Shown in pieces: positions 8,030 through 16,386 of a stretch of DNA of 39,421 bases. This DNA is from Spartobacteria bacterium. GTDB taxonomy: Bacteria > Verrucomicrobiota > Kiritimatiellia > RZYC01. Within the stretch, counting starts at the first letter, position 1; each line of letters starts with the position of its first letter. The position numbers and the translations under genes are program-made. The notes below the pieces were generated by a model. It had not been told where the DNA came from. It worked only from the letters and a program-made list of their open reading frames with translations, and did no database searches. The stretch spans positions 1 to 39,421 of the forward strand of contig RZZM01000008.1 of NCBI GenBank assembly GCA_009929845.1, given 5' to 3'.

Positions 8030-9502
8030 CTATTTAAGTTTTACGTTGTGTGCCTCCGCCAGCGCAAACGCCGCCAACGGGCCCTGGGTCCCGAACGGAT
8101 ACGGGTCCGGTCGTACGCGCTCCTCATCAAGCTGTTTGAGCAACGGCGTAAAGATATCCCAGGAAACCTTGAGTTCATCCTCGCGAATGAATAACGAGCG
8201 GTCCCCGCGAATGACATCCTGCAGCAGGCTCTCGTAGGCGTCCGGAATGACACCATCAAATTTCGCGGCGTACCGCAGGTCCAACCGCGTCTCCTCGACC
8301 CGGTAATCCAGCCCGGGCACCTTGTTGACGATCTTCAGGTAAATCGCCTCGTCGGGTTGCACGCGAATCACCAGTTCATTGGGCGGCAGGCAGGTCCCGT
8401 CCGCGCAGAATTCCTCGTGCGGGACCTCCTTGAAGCGCACACGAATCTCGGTCTCGCGGGTATTCAATCCCTTCCCGGCGTACATCAGGAACGGCACCCC
8501 CTCCCAGCGCCGGTTGTGAATCTTCAGCACCACCGCGGCGTAGGTCGGCGTCACAGAATCCGTCGGTACGTTCTTTTCCTCGTGATAGCCGGGGTGGTGT
8601 TCGGCGCGATACATCCCGGCCGTGTACTGGCCCAGGACCACATCATCGCGCGTCACCGGCGCCACGCTCTTGAGAAGTTTGACCTTTTCATCGCGCACCT
8701 GCCTCTTCAAATTGGCGGGTTCCTCCATGGCCACCAGCGCGAGCATCTGCAACAAATGGTTCTGCATCACATCCCGGATGATCCCGTAACTGTCGAAGTA
8801 GCCCGCGCGGTCGCCGATGCCCAGGTCCTCCGTCCAGGAAATCTGCACATTCTTGATGTAGAGGTTCCGCCACAGCGGCTCAAACACCAGGTTCGCAAAG
8901 CGCAACACCATCAGGTTCTGGATCACCTCCTTGCCAAGATAGTGATCAATGCGGTAGATTTGTGACTCGTCAAACACCTCGCCGAGGGCCTCGCCCAGGG
9001 CATCCGACGACGCCCGGTCCGAGCCAAACGGCTTCTCAATGACCACGCGCGACCACGGGTCGCTGTCCGGCGGATAGACCAGCCCCGCCTGGTGAATCGA
9101 CCGGGCCACATCCAGAAAGACCGACGGAGGAACCGCCAGATAGAACAATCGCCGACCCGGACGCCCCTGCTCCTGTTCTTCGATGGCCTTGCGCAAGCGG
9201 ACAAAATCCTCCGCATGGTCATAGTGCCCCTGCAGGTAACTGAAATGACCCACAAAATCCTGCAACCGCTGTTCGCAACGCTCGCAGGGACCGTACTTGC
9301 AGTGCAGGTTCCCCCGGATGCTCCCGACAAAATCCTCGCGCGTCATCGCGCGGCGCGCAAACCCGAACACATGGAATTTCCCGTCCACCAGCTTCTGGCA
9401 ATACAACGGCAACAGGGCCGGCAGCACCTTCCGCCGCGACAAATCACCCGAAGCCCCTATCACCACAATGCTCAAATGCATCTGCGCTTCGCTCATAGCC
9501 AT
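8030..9502 (-). CDS. zwf: Glucose-6-phosphate 1-dehydrogenase
   Basis: A 490-residue enzyme that oxidises glucose-6-phosphate to 6-phosphogluconolactone with NAD(P). The nucleotide-binding motif GASGDL lies at 16-21, the substrate-lysine motif EKPFG at 156-160 and the family signature RIDHYLGKE at 184-192. An unusual Cys cluster (C68, C73, C76) lies in the coenzyme domain, where I know of no function. Three in-frame ATGs occur at the start (9502, 9496, 9481). ATG 9502 is preceded, 9 bases away, by the GGAAA end of a 31-bp-phased palindrome array, which may serve as its Shine-Dalgarno. pgl follows directly. Confidence 0.95.
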   Translation of the reverse strand: MAMSEAQMHLSIVVIGASGDLSRRKVLPALLPLYCQKLVDGKFHVFGFARRAMTREDFVGSIRGNLHCKYGPCERCEQRLQDFVGHFSYLQGHYDHAEDFVRLRKAIEEQEQGRPGRRLFYLAVPPSVFLDVARSIHQAGLVYPPDSDPWSRVVIEKPFGSDRASSDALGEALGEVFDESQIYRIDHYLGKEVIQNLMVLRFANLVFEPLWRNLYIKNVQISWTEDLGIGDRAGYFDSYGIIRDVMQNHLLQMLALVAMEEPANLKRQVRDEKVKLLKSVAPVTRDDVVLGQYTAGMYRAEHHPGYHEEKNVPTDSVTPTYAAVVLKIHNRRWEGVPFLMYAGKGLNTRETEIRVRFKEVPHEEFCADGTCLPPNELVIRVQPDEAIYLKIVNKVPGLDYRVEETRLDLRYAAKFDGVIPDAYESLLQDVIRGDRSLFIREDELKVSWDIFTPLLKQLDEERVRPDPYPFGTQGPLAAFALAEAHNVKLK

Positions 9503-9511
9503 CCCATCATT

Positions 9512-9559
9512 TTTCCAATCATTGGAAACTTTTTACCCGTTTTTTCCAATCATTGGAAA
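9512..9559 (-). repeat. Phased 17-bp palindrome array, locus 1 (2 units)
   Basis: Units at 9512-9528 and 9543-9559, both TTTCCAATCATTGGAAA on the plus strand (8-bp arms around one base). Unit starts are exactly 31 bases apart. Read on the zwf sense strand, the 14-base spacer begins AAACG and ends AAAAAG, like those of locus 2. The last unit ends 9 bases before the zwf ATG. Confidence 0.95.
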
Positions 9560-9831
9560 CTTTTTCTTTTTGCTTCTTCTGCAAATTTCATGGAAGCATG
9601 CTCAATTTGCCGCACAAAGCCCTCCTGAGTTGGAGTCAAGTCGACCCATATCAACCATGCCCACCTGCCACCCAGTGGACCCCGGCAAGATGCCGAGTGT
9701 GTTGTCTTCACTGGCTCAGAAAACGCACTCCACATCATGCCCCCGTTGGGGGCCAGATGTCGCCACGGGAACCGTGTCGGTATATCCCCGCTTTTCGGAC
9801 CGCCGCATCCAACTCGCGTGTCATTTCCCGA

Positions 9832-9860
9832 TTGACGTCCACCTTTTCAGTGTGTATTCT
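9832..9860 (+). promoter_or_regulatory. Candidate sigma-70 promoter for the 10022-14804 operon
   Basis: TTGACG at 9832-9837 and TATTCT at 9855-9860 are separated by 17 bases. Transcription would begin near 9867 and give a ~155-base leader before ATG 10022. It is the best match to the consensus in this gap. Confidence 0.5.
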
Positions 9861-10021
9861 TTTTCTGTGAACAAGTGGAACGTAGAAACAGACGTGCTTC
9901 TGGTCACAGGGCAAGAGGCGATTTTTCATCGGGTACAGGTTGGTTTTTCTGACGCTGGACAGACTGTAGGGCGAAACGGGATGACCTTCCTGAAAAGTTA
10001 GCAGTAAAGAAGGAGATCGTA

Positions 10022-12166
10022 ATGAGGACGAGAAATATCGGTTGGATGTGGGCGGCTATTCTGTTGATCGGGATTTGTTCGGCGCAGGCGCAAACGGTGC
10101 CGGGGGTGATCAACTATCAGGGCAAACTTATGGACGGGACGAACCTGTTCAGCGGGACCGTGCCGATCATCTTCCGCCTCTATGACGCGCCGACGGGCGG
10201 GATGTTCCCGTACTGCGAGGACTCGAACGACGTGGTGGTTGTGGACGGGTTGTATTCCACCCGAATCGGTGACGACGTGACCTTCGGCAGCCTGGAAAAC
10301 GCCCTGATCCAGACCCAGGTCTGGATTGAGGTCGTGATCGGGACAAACGTCATCACCCCCCGCGAGCAGTTGGCCAGTGTGGGCTACGCCCGCTATGCGG
10401 CGAAGCTGCCCGCCAACGCGGTGGACATGTCCATGATCGCGCCGAATGCCATTTATAGCTACCACATTGCGGACGGGCAGATCAACAGCGCCAAAATTGG
10501 CGCGTTCGCCATCTCGAACGTCAATCTGGCGGCCAATGCGGTCTCCACATCCGTCATCGCGGACGGAAATGTAACCAGTGTGAAAATCCTCGACGGGACC
10601 ATCACTGCCGCCGATGTCGCGACCAATACATTCTGGCAAACAACCGGCAATGCGAACATTACGCCCGGAACCCATTTTTTGGGCACCACTGACGATCGGC
10701 CCGTGGAAATCTACGCTAATAATCAGCGGGTGCTTCGACTGGATAACTCCTGGACGATGCCGAATATCACCATCGGCCAGTCGAATAACTACATCAATCC
10801 CAGCGCCGGAAGCGCCACCATCAGCGGCGGCGGCGGCCTGGGCGGCGGCAATCCCAACCGGGTGACAGACAACTATGGAACGATTGGCGGCGGCGCCGGA
10901 AACCTCGCGGGCAATGATGCGGGGAGTGTGTTCGATGCGGAATATGCGACCATAGGCGGCGGAGCCAACAACCGGGCACAGCTTTCCTATGCGACGGTCG
11001 CGGGCGGTCGTACGAATGTGGCGCTCAGCGCGGGCGCGGCCATCGGCGGCGGACAGATGAACCGCATCGCGGACCAGTCCACCAACTCAGTGATCGCGGG
11101 CGGGCGCGCGAACGATATAGGAACCGCAGCGTTCGACTCATCCATCGGCGGCGGGCGCGCCAACCAGATCAAAGACAACGCCTCGTATTCGGGCATCGGC
11201 GCCGGACAGTTCAACGAGATCGGCGAGCTGGCCGAGAACTCCGTCATCGGGGCCGGTCGGATGAATGTCATCGAATCCGAATCCATGAGCGCTGTGATCG
11301 CGGGAGGAATGACCAACCGCATTACACTTCTTTCGGCCAGCGCCGTGATCTCCGGAGGGCGGGACAATACCATCTCCGGCGGACGCTCGGCGATTGGCGG
11401 CGGGTGGAAACATCAAATCACAGGCCAGGATGCGACCATCGCGGGGGGTCAGCAAAACTTCGCGGAGGGCGATCTTGCCTTCGTTGGGGGCGGTTATGAT
11501 AATCGGGCGGCAATGTCCGCTGTGGTGGGCGGCGGTGAGGGCAACCGGGCATACGACTATGCAAGTGTCGTAGCCGGCGGTACAGATAACAGCGCCTTGG
11601 TCAATGGTGCGGTGGTGGGGGGTGGAACCATGAACGTGGCCTCGGGACAATACGCGACCGTATCGGGCGGTTCTCAGAACCGCGTAGAGGCGCCGTTCGG
11701 CGCAGTCGGCGGCGGCTTGGCGGCAAAGGCCGACAATTACGGTGAGATTGCTCATGCCGCGGGCGGATTCTCCGCCGGGGCAGGCAGCGCACAGGCCTCG
11801 CAATATGTCATGCGGCGTCAAACCACAAGCAGCGGCTCATCTGAATCTTTGTACTTGGATGGACAGGGCATCGTGATGCAAGTGGCCACCAACGAAACGG
11901 TGACCTTCCAGGCGCTGATCGTCGCGCGCGCCGATACAGGCGAAAACGCAAGCTATCGCATCGAGGGGATGCTGGAAGGACAGCCGGCAGGCGGCGTGGT
12001 CGCACGCGGCGTCACGGTGACGACCATCTGGGAGGACGACCTGACATGGGACGTAGGCGTATCAACGAGTCTGAGCCCTACTCAAGACGTATTCTTCGAG
12101 GTCCAAGGCAACGGCGAAAACATCCGATGGGTTGCCACCGTGCGCACGGCGGAGGTGGGCTGGTAA
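10022..12166 (+). CDS. Secreted protein with YQGKL module and YadA-head-like repeats
   Basis: A 714-residue exported protein. A signal peptide occupies residues 1-24, ending in SAQAQ. Residues ~25-150 are the VINYQGKL...PITFRLYD...VDGLYST module that starts many secreted and fibre-like proteins. Residues ~150-200 contain helical IADGxI/xSAKI-type repeats. Residues ~255-590 are more than a dozen short repeats of the type AxIGGGxxNxA, resembling the head repeats of trimeric adhesins (YadA/Hep-Hag) and tail fibres. The last ~120 residues form a compact C-terminal domain with no translocator barrel, so it is not a classical autotransporter. The ribosome-binding site AAGGAG precedes the ATG. First gene of a three-gene operon; likely a surface or extracellular trimeric fibre (inference). 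Confidence 0.8.
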   Translation: MRTRNIGWMWAAILLIGICSAQAQTVPGVINYQGKLMDGTNLFSGTVPIIFRLYDAPTGGMFPYCEDSNDVVVVDGLYSTRIGDDVTFGSLENALIQTQVWIEVVIGTNVITPREQLASVGYARYAAKLPANAVDMSMIAPNAIYSYHIADGQINSAKIGAFAISNVNLAANAVSTSVIADGNVTSVKILDGTITAADVATNTFWQTTGNANITPGTHFLGTTDDRPVEIYANNQRVLRLDNSWTMPNITIGQSNNYINPSAGSATISGGGGLGGGNPNRVTDNYGTIGGGAGNLAGNDAGSVFDAEYATIGGGANNRAQLSYATVAGGRTNVALSAGAAIGGGQMNRIADQSTNSVIAGGRANDIGTAAFDSSIGGGRANQIKDNASYSGIGAGQFNEIGELAENSVIGAGRMNVIESESMSAVIAGGMTNRITLLSASAVISGGRDNTISGGRSAIGGGWKHQITGQDATIAGGQQNFAEGDLAFVGGGYDNRAAMSAVVGGGEGNRAYDYASVVAGGTDNSALVNGAVVGGGTMNVASGQYATVSGGSQNRVEAPFGAVGGGLAAKADNYGEIAHAAGGFSAGAGSAQASQYVMRRQTTSSGSSESLYLDGQGIVMQVATNETVTFQALIVARADTGENASYRIEGMLEGQPAGGVVARGVTVTTIWEDDLTWDVGVSTSLSPTQDVFFEVQGNGENIRWVATVRTAEVGW
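10091..10480 (+). repeat. Duplicated N-terminal module, copy 1
   Basis: This 390-base coding stretch aligns without gaps to 13017-13406 (constant offset 2926) and is nearly identical over most of its length. Outside the block the two host genes diverge completely. Recent duplication or gene conversion is implied. Confidence 0.85.
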
Positions 12167-12194
12167 TGAGCATGAATAGAGAGAGGAGAAACGT

Positions 12195-12893
12195 ATGAAA
12201 GCATCCAACATTCTTTTTGTAATCGTGGCGATGGGCATTCCGGCAGGTGTGGCTTGTGCCCAGATTCATCACATCGGCTCGGTCCACAATGGCGTGGGCA
12301 GCATCAGCGACAACACGGTCGCGCTGGGTGGACGCGACTGGCGGCATATCTCCGCCGGAGCGCAGCCGGGCGGAATCGACAGCGGAACCGCGGGCACGCT
12401 CGACCATCGGGCGGGCTTCCTGCAAGCTGTCACAGTCCGAAAATGGGATCTCGACACCGACGGCAATGGCGTGCCCGACGAGCTGGATTGGGATAACGAC
12501 GGGGATGCCCTCTCCGATATCTCGGAGTTGGACGGCAGCGCGTTCGAGGGCTATGCCGTCACCGATCACAACAATCCCGATACCGACGGGGATGAGATGA
12601 GCGATTATGAGGAGTCGATCGGCATGTACGACCCGCTCGATCCGGGACATCGACTCGCCATCATCCGGTTCGAACTCGATGTTGGATCGCCGCGCGTCTA
12701 CTGGGTGGGCAAGGGCGGCGGTACGGTCAACACGGTCGAGTATTCCGATGACCTGGCCGACGATGCCTTCACCGGAACCCTCGATAGCGGCCCCTACTTC
12801 GGAGGCGATGCGCCGTGGTACAAGACCACCAACACCATCGCCTGGACGGCCGCCGAACCCGTCCGGGCCATCCGAATCCTAACCGAACGATAA
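12195..12893 (+). CDS. Secreted protein with Ca-binding DxDxDG-type repeats
   Basis: A 232-residue exported protein. Signal peptide 1-22 ends VACAQ. The middle carries Asp-rich loops, DTDGNGVPD, DWDNDGDALSD and DTDGDEMSD, of the thrombospondin type 3/EF-loop type, expected to bind calcium. The C-terminal ~80 residues are beta-rich with Trp and Tyr. It sits between two proteins that share the YQGKL module, with GAGAGGAG ahead of its ATG, so it is co-transcribed with them. The second half of its signal peptide (IVAMGI) is also found in the next gene. The function is not recognisable; a structural or attachment role at the cell surface fits the context. Confidence 0.7.
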   Translation: MKASNILFVIVAMGIPAGVACAQIHHIGSVHNGVGSISDNTVALGGRDWRHISAGAQPGGIDSGTAGTLDHRAGFLQAVTVRKWDLDTDGNGVPDELDWDNDGDALSDISELDGSAFEGYAVTDHNNPDTDGDEMSDYEESIGMYDPLDPGHRLAIIRFELDVGSPRVYWVGKGGGTVNTVEYSDDLADDAFTGTLDSGPYFGGDAPWYKTTNTIAWTAAEPVRAIRILTER

Positions 12894-12956
12894 ATGCACG
12901 ACTTCCGTTGGAGGTCGATCAGCTTGGACCAGTGAAATACTAAAAGGGAGAATACT

Positions 12957-14804
12957 ATGAGGGCAACATGGATTGGAACGATTGTGGCGATGGGCATCGC
13001 ATGGGCATCCCATGCGCAAACCGTGCCGGAGGTGATCAACTACCAGGGCAAACTTATGGACGGGACGAACCTGTTCAGCGGGACGGCGCCAATCACCTTC
13101 CGCCTCTATGACACGCCGACGGGAGGAATGTTCCCGTACTGCGAGGACTCGAACGATGTGATCGTGGTAGACGGTTTGTATGCCACGCTGATCGGCGACA
13201 ATGTGACCTTCGGCAGCCTGGATAACGCCCTGATCCAGACCCAGGTCTGGATTGAGGTCGTGATCGGGACGAACGTCATCACCCCCCGCGAGCAACTTGT
13301 AAGCGTGGGCTATGCCCGCTATGCGGCGAAGCTGCCCGCCAACGCGGTGGACATGTCCATGATCGCGTCCGACGCCATCTACAGTTGGCACATCGCCGAC
13401 GGGCAGGTGCGGGGCCATCATATTCAGGCGGGCGCGATATCCAATGTGCATCTGGCGGACGGCAGTATATCCAACGTGAAATACGGATTTGAATCCGTGG
13501 ATATGAATGCGCTTGGACAGAATGCGGTCCAGTTCTGGCATATCGCCAATAATCAGGTGCGCGGTTACCATATTCAGGCGGGCGCGATCTCGAATACACA
13601 TCTCGCCGCGGGCGCGGTTACAGGCGTGAAGATTGCCGATGGGGCTGTCAGCAATTCGCATCTGGCGGCCGATGCGGTAACCAGCAACAAGATTGACTGG
13701 ACGACCATGCCTGATGACATCGAGTATACCGCGGGCACCGGCCTCTCGATTGCAGGCGGCGTGGTTTCCATTACCAACGGGGCCATTGGCAATGCGCAGC
13801 TTGCCGCGAATGCCGTAACCAGCGCAAAGATTCAGGACAGCTCGATCCTGTTTGACGATCTCGCGCAGAACGGCGCCGCCGCCGGGGAGTTTGTGAAGTG
13901 GAGCGGAAGCTCGTGGTCGCCCGGCGCGGCGGATACCGCCGCCAGTCGGATTCCTGTCACAAATGCCGGAACCATTATTAGCCAGCCGGGGTCATATTAT
14001 CTGCCCACAAATCTGATTTGCATCGGGCAAACCGGTATCCACATCGCGACTAATCATGTAACGCTGGATCTGAACGGTTTTTCGATTATGGGCGACGGTT
14101 CTAGCCATCATGGCATTAGCGCTCTGGCGGGCCTTAAATACAATTTCACGCTGCGAAACGGCACGATCACCGGATTTGGTTCGTCGGGCATGGATGCGAG
14201 CGTCATATACGGTTCACATTTTGAAAATATAACGGTCATTGGAAACGGGGGCAATGGAATGGGCGTCGGAGAGCGATCGCTGGTTATCAACTGCCGGGCA
14301 ATCCAGAATGGTAGCGATGGCATTTACGCCTCCGACCGCAGTGTAACCAGAGATTGTGTGGCCACAGAAAACGGCATGCATGGCATTTATATGGATCGTG
14401 CGGGCCTGGTGGTGAACTGTGTATCAACATTAAATTCCAGCAACGGGATTTGCGGCGGTGAAGGGACCAAGATCAGCGGCAATGTTGCTTCGTACAATGA
14501 TAATCATGGCATCCAGGTGTACGCCATTGCCCTCGTTAAAAATAACGAGTGTGCATATAACGGCCAAACGTCCGCTAATGGGGCCGGCATTTATGCCATC
14601 GCCAGTCGTAACCGCATTGAAGAAAACCATGTGATGTATAACGACACCGGTATCTGGGCGCCGACCTCGCCCAATTTCATCGCCAAAAACACAGCCGCAG
14701 GTAATACCACGGAGTACGATGTGAGCGCATCGTCAGGCAACCGGTTTGCCCCGCTGGATACCTCAGGCGATTTCACAAACGCCTGGGCAAATTTTGACTT
14801 CTGA
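12957..14804 (+). CDS. Secreted protein with YQGKL module and parallel beta-helix
   Basis: A 615-residue exported protein. Signal peptide 1-~20 ends ASHAQ. Residues ~20-150 nearly duplicate the N-terminal module of the gene at 10022. Residues ~150-300 hold repeated IADGQVRGxHIQAGAISN-type units. Residues ~330-600 form a right-handed parallel beta-helix: GIHIATNHVTLDLNGFSI, then NGxxGI-type turns (GNGGNGM, NGSDGIYA, NGMHGIYM, NSSNGICG), resembling NosD/pectate-lyase-like folds. The AAGGGAG ribosome-binding site is well placed. It probably binds or cleaves a polysaccharide, or is a fibre; no catalytic set is evident. Domain shuffling with the first gene of the operon is clear. Confidence 0.8.
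   Translation: MRATWIGTIVAMGIAWASHAQTVPEVINYQGKLMDGTNLFSGTAPITFRLYDTPTGGMFPYCEDSNDVIVVDGLYATLIGDNVTFGSLDNALIQTQVWIEVVIGTNVITPREQLVSVGYARYAAKLPANAVDMSMIASDAIYSWHIADGQVRGHHIQAGAISNVHLADGSISNVKYGFESVDMNALGQNAVQFWHIANNQVRGYHIQAGAISNTHLAAGAVTGVKIADGAVSNSHLAADAVTSNKIDWTTMPDDIEYTAGTGLSIAGGVVSITNGAIGNAQLAANAVTSAKIQDSSILFDDLAQNGAAAGEFVKWSGSSWSPGAADTAASRIPVTNAGTIISQPGSYYLPTNLICIGQTGIHIATNHVTLDLNGFSIMGDGSSHHGISALAGLKYNFTLRNGTITGFGSSGMDASVIYGSHFENITVIGNGGNGMGVGERSLVINCRAIQNGSDGIYASDRSVTRDCVATENGMHGIYMDRAGLVVNCVSTLNSSNGICGGEGTKISGNVASYNDNHGIQVYAIALVKNNECAYNGQTSANGAGIYAIASRNRIEENHVMYNDTGIWAPTSPNFIAKNTAAGNTTEYDVSASSGNRFAPLDTSGDFTNAWANFDF
13017..13406 (+). repeat. Duplicated N-terminal module, copy 2
   Basis: Gap-free counterpart of 10091-10480. 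The two copies lie in the same operon, 2.9 kb apart in direct orientation, so recombination between them could delete or swap the intervening gene. Confidence 0.85.
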
Positions 14805-15027
14805 AGTGTGAGCATGTCCGCCTGTTCGTCAAGCTACCCCGCTGGTTCGTGGTAGATACGCCCATCGGCGTTGATTTCAAGACCGTAACGACGGCGGAGA
14901 GACCATAGTTAAATGGAAGGCTCAAATATCTAAAACAAGGTTACACATAGGTTACACATTCGCATTTTTCGCACAGACCACTACGTCCTGTGTGTGACGT
15001 AAAAGCCTTGTTTACAAGGCGTTGGGA
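14805..15027. other. Intergenic stretch with a possible restriction-enzyme remnant
   Basis: Frame 14828-14908 reads KLPRWFVVDTPIG followed by 12 unrelated residues and a stop. The first 13 residues resemble the C-terminal KLP-WF---TP-G segment of type III restriction (Res) subunits, as I recall it. No start codon or ribosome-binding site precedes it, so at most it is a relic. The direct repeat GGTTACACAT occurs twice at ~14939-14960. The tRNA terminator follows. Confidence 0.3.
15001..15020 (-). terminator. Terminator of tRNA-Pro
   Basis: On the minus strand GCCTTGT and ACAAGGC (15020-15014 and 15011-15005) form a 7-bp stem followed by TTTT. It begins 8 bases after the tRNA CCA end. Confidence 0.7.
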
Positions 15028-15104
15028 TGGTCGGGGTGACTGGATTCGAACCAGCGACTTCTACGTCCCGAACGTAGCGCTCTACCAGGCTGAGCCACAC
15101 CCCG
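15028..15104 (-). tRNA. tRNA-Pro (anticodon CGG)
   Basis: 77 bases on the minus strand with the CCA end encoded. The acceptor arms are CGGGGTG and CACCCCG followed by ACCA. The D-arm includes GCTCAGCCTGGTAGAGC, the anticodon stem CTACG/CGTAG encloses loop TTCGGGA (anticodon CGG, reading CCG), and the T-arm contains GGTTCGAATCC. The sequence closely resembles bacterial tRNA-Pro(CGG). Confidence 0.97.
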
Positions 15105-15146
15105 TACCGGGAAAATGCTGCGTCGACTTTTCTCGACGACCGCGCT

Positions 15147-15174
15147 ACTCTAGTCAAACTCAATGTAAAGGCAA
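15147..15174 (-). promoter_or_regulatory. Candidate promoter of tRNA-Pro
   Basis: Read on the minus strand, TTGCCT and TAGAGT are separated by 16 bases. The -10 element lies 42 bases before the mature tRNA 5' end. The leader between them contains the small palindrome CGTCGA-GAAAAG-TCGACG. A moderate match only. Confidence 0.35.
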
Positions 15175-15207
15175 GTGGTTTTTTTACTCTGGGGCCATTT
15201 ATACGTT

Positions 15208-15348
15208 TTTCCAATGATTGGAAAAATCGCGGGAAAAGTTTCCAATGATTGGAAAAAATGGGATAAATTTTTCCAATGATTGGAAAAATTGGCGAAAAAG
15301 TTTCCAATGATTGGAAAAATCGCTAAAAAAGTTTCCAATGATTGGAAA
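15208..15348 (+). repeat. Phased 17-bp palindrome array, locus 2 (5 units)
   Basis: TTTCCAATGATTGGAAA occurs at 15208, 15239, 15270, 15301 and 15332: five identical units with an exact 31-base period. The four 14-base spacers differ but are A-rich, typically AAtcg...AAAAAG. The last unit ends 6 bases before the rlmN ATG, placing GGAAA at Shine-Dalgarno distance. Confidence 0.98.
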
Positions 15349-15354
15349 CTTTTT

Positions 15355-16386
15355 ATGCGCGCGTATTTATTTGGAAAAGTATTGGCTGAGCTGAGGGAAC
15401 TGGTCCTGGAGATGGGATTGCCGGGGTTTCGGGCGGGACAGTTGGCGGAATGGCTGTATGGGAAGCATTGTGTGGATATCGGGGCGATGACGACGTTGTC
15501 GAAGTCGCTGCGCGAGATGTTGTCGGAGAAATATGAGGTCGGGCGCCTGCCGTACGAGCAGGTGGCGGTTTCCGCGGATGGCTGCCGGAAGTATCTTTTT
15601 CCCACGCACGAAGGCGCGCACGTTGAAAGCGCGCTGATTCCGGATGCGGACCGGGCGACGTTGTGTGTTTCGACGCAGGTGGGTTGCAAACGGAAATGCG
15701 CGTTCTGCATGACGGGGTTGCAGGGCTTTCAGGGTCAGCTTTCAGCGGGGGAAATCCTGAACCAGTACGCGAGTTGCCCGGAACGGGAGGTGATCACCAA
15801 CGTGGTGTACATGGGGATGGGCGAGCCGTTGGACAACCTTGACGCGGTGATGAAGAGCATCGATGTTTTTACGTCGGACTACGGGTATGCGAAGAGTCCG
15901 ACGCGCCTGACGGTATCGACGGTCGGCATCCTGGCCGGCCTTCCCCGCTTCATCGAGGGTTGCCAGGCGCATCTGGCGATCAGTTTGCATTCGCCGTTCG
16001 ATGAAGAACGCGTGCGACTCATTCCCGCGCAGCGGTCCAATCCGATCCGTGAGGTGGTGCGCCTGTTGAAGGGCTATGATTTCGGGCGGCAACGTCGTTT
16101 GACGTTTGAATATGCGCTCTTCGCAGGGGTCAATGATTCGGAGGAACATGCGCGGGAGACAGTGCGTTTGCTCAACGGGTTGCGGTGTCGCGTGAACCTG
16201 ATTCCGTTCAATCCGGCGCCGGAGATTCCCCTGCGGCCGGCGTCGCGCGAGAAGGTGGAGGCGTTCCAGGAGTTACTGAAGGATAAAGGAGTAGTGACGA
16301 CGATTCGAAAATCGAAGGGGCAGGACATTGCGGCGGCGTGCGGACTGCTTTCGACGCGTCGGGGAGCTACGCCGGCGTCCCCTTGA
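15355..16386 (+). CDS. rlmN: 23S rRNA (adenine2503-C2)-methyltransferase
   Basis: A 344-residue radical-SAM enzyme that methylates A2503 of 23S rRNA and, in some bacteria, A37 of tRNAs. The cluster motif CKRKCAFC (CxxxCxxC) lies near residue 111, preceded by the LCVSTQVG cysteine used in catalysis. MGMGEPLDN, STVGI, SLHSP and the C-terminal AAACGLL, with the second catalytic cysteine, all match. The frame is open back to 15280, but residues upstream of ATG 15355 are only translated palindrome repeats, so 15355 is the real start. Its 3' end overlaps the convergent mtaB by 20 bases. Confidence 0.93.
   Translation: MRAYLFGKVLAELRELVLEMGLPGFRAGQLAEWLYGKHCVDIGAMTTLSKSLREMLSEKYEVGRLPYEQVAVSADGCRKYLFPTHEGAHVESALIPDADRATLCVSTQVGCKRKCAFCMTGLQGFQGQLSAGEILNQYASCPEREVITNVVYMGMGEPLDNLDAVMKSIDVFTSDYGYAKSPTRLTVSTVGILAGLPRFIEGCQAHLAISLHSPFDEERVRLIPAQRSNPIREVVRLLKGYDFGRQRRLTFEYALFAGVNDSEEHARETVRLLNGLRCRVNLIPFNPAPEIPLRPASREKVEAFQELLKDKGVVTTIRKSKGQDIAAACGLLSTRRGATPASP

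Larger units (their letters stand above)
9503..10021. other. Non-coding gap between divergent zwf and secreted-protein operon
   Basis: 519 bases. It holds the two-unit palindrome array at 9512-9559 next to zwf, then about 270 bases in which I recognise nothing, then a good plus-strand promoter candidate at 9832-9860 and a ~155-base leader running to AAGGAG just before ATG 10022. Confidence 0.65.

Noticed and set aside
9550-9738. 62-residue minus-strand frame upstream of zwf
   Set aside because: It runs into the palindrome array, lacks a ribosome-binding site and shows no family signature.
14990-15217. Plus-strand frame containing GDWIRTSD, a string often annotated as a hypothetical protein
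   Set aside because: It is the antisense translation of tRNA-Pro; the RNA gene explains the sequence completely.
15208-15348. CRISPR array
   Set aside because: Repeats are 17-bp palindromes with 14-base, low-complexity A-rich spacers and no cas genes; unit and spacer sizes are outside CRISPR ranges.
14981-15710. Minus-strand frames rich in FPIIGK, FQSLE and SNHWK
   Set aside because: They are translations of the palindrome array in its three successive frames (31 is not a multiple of 3) or antisense to rlmN.
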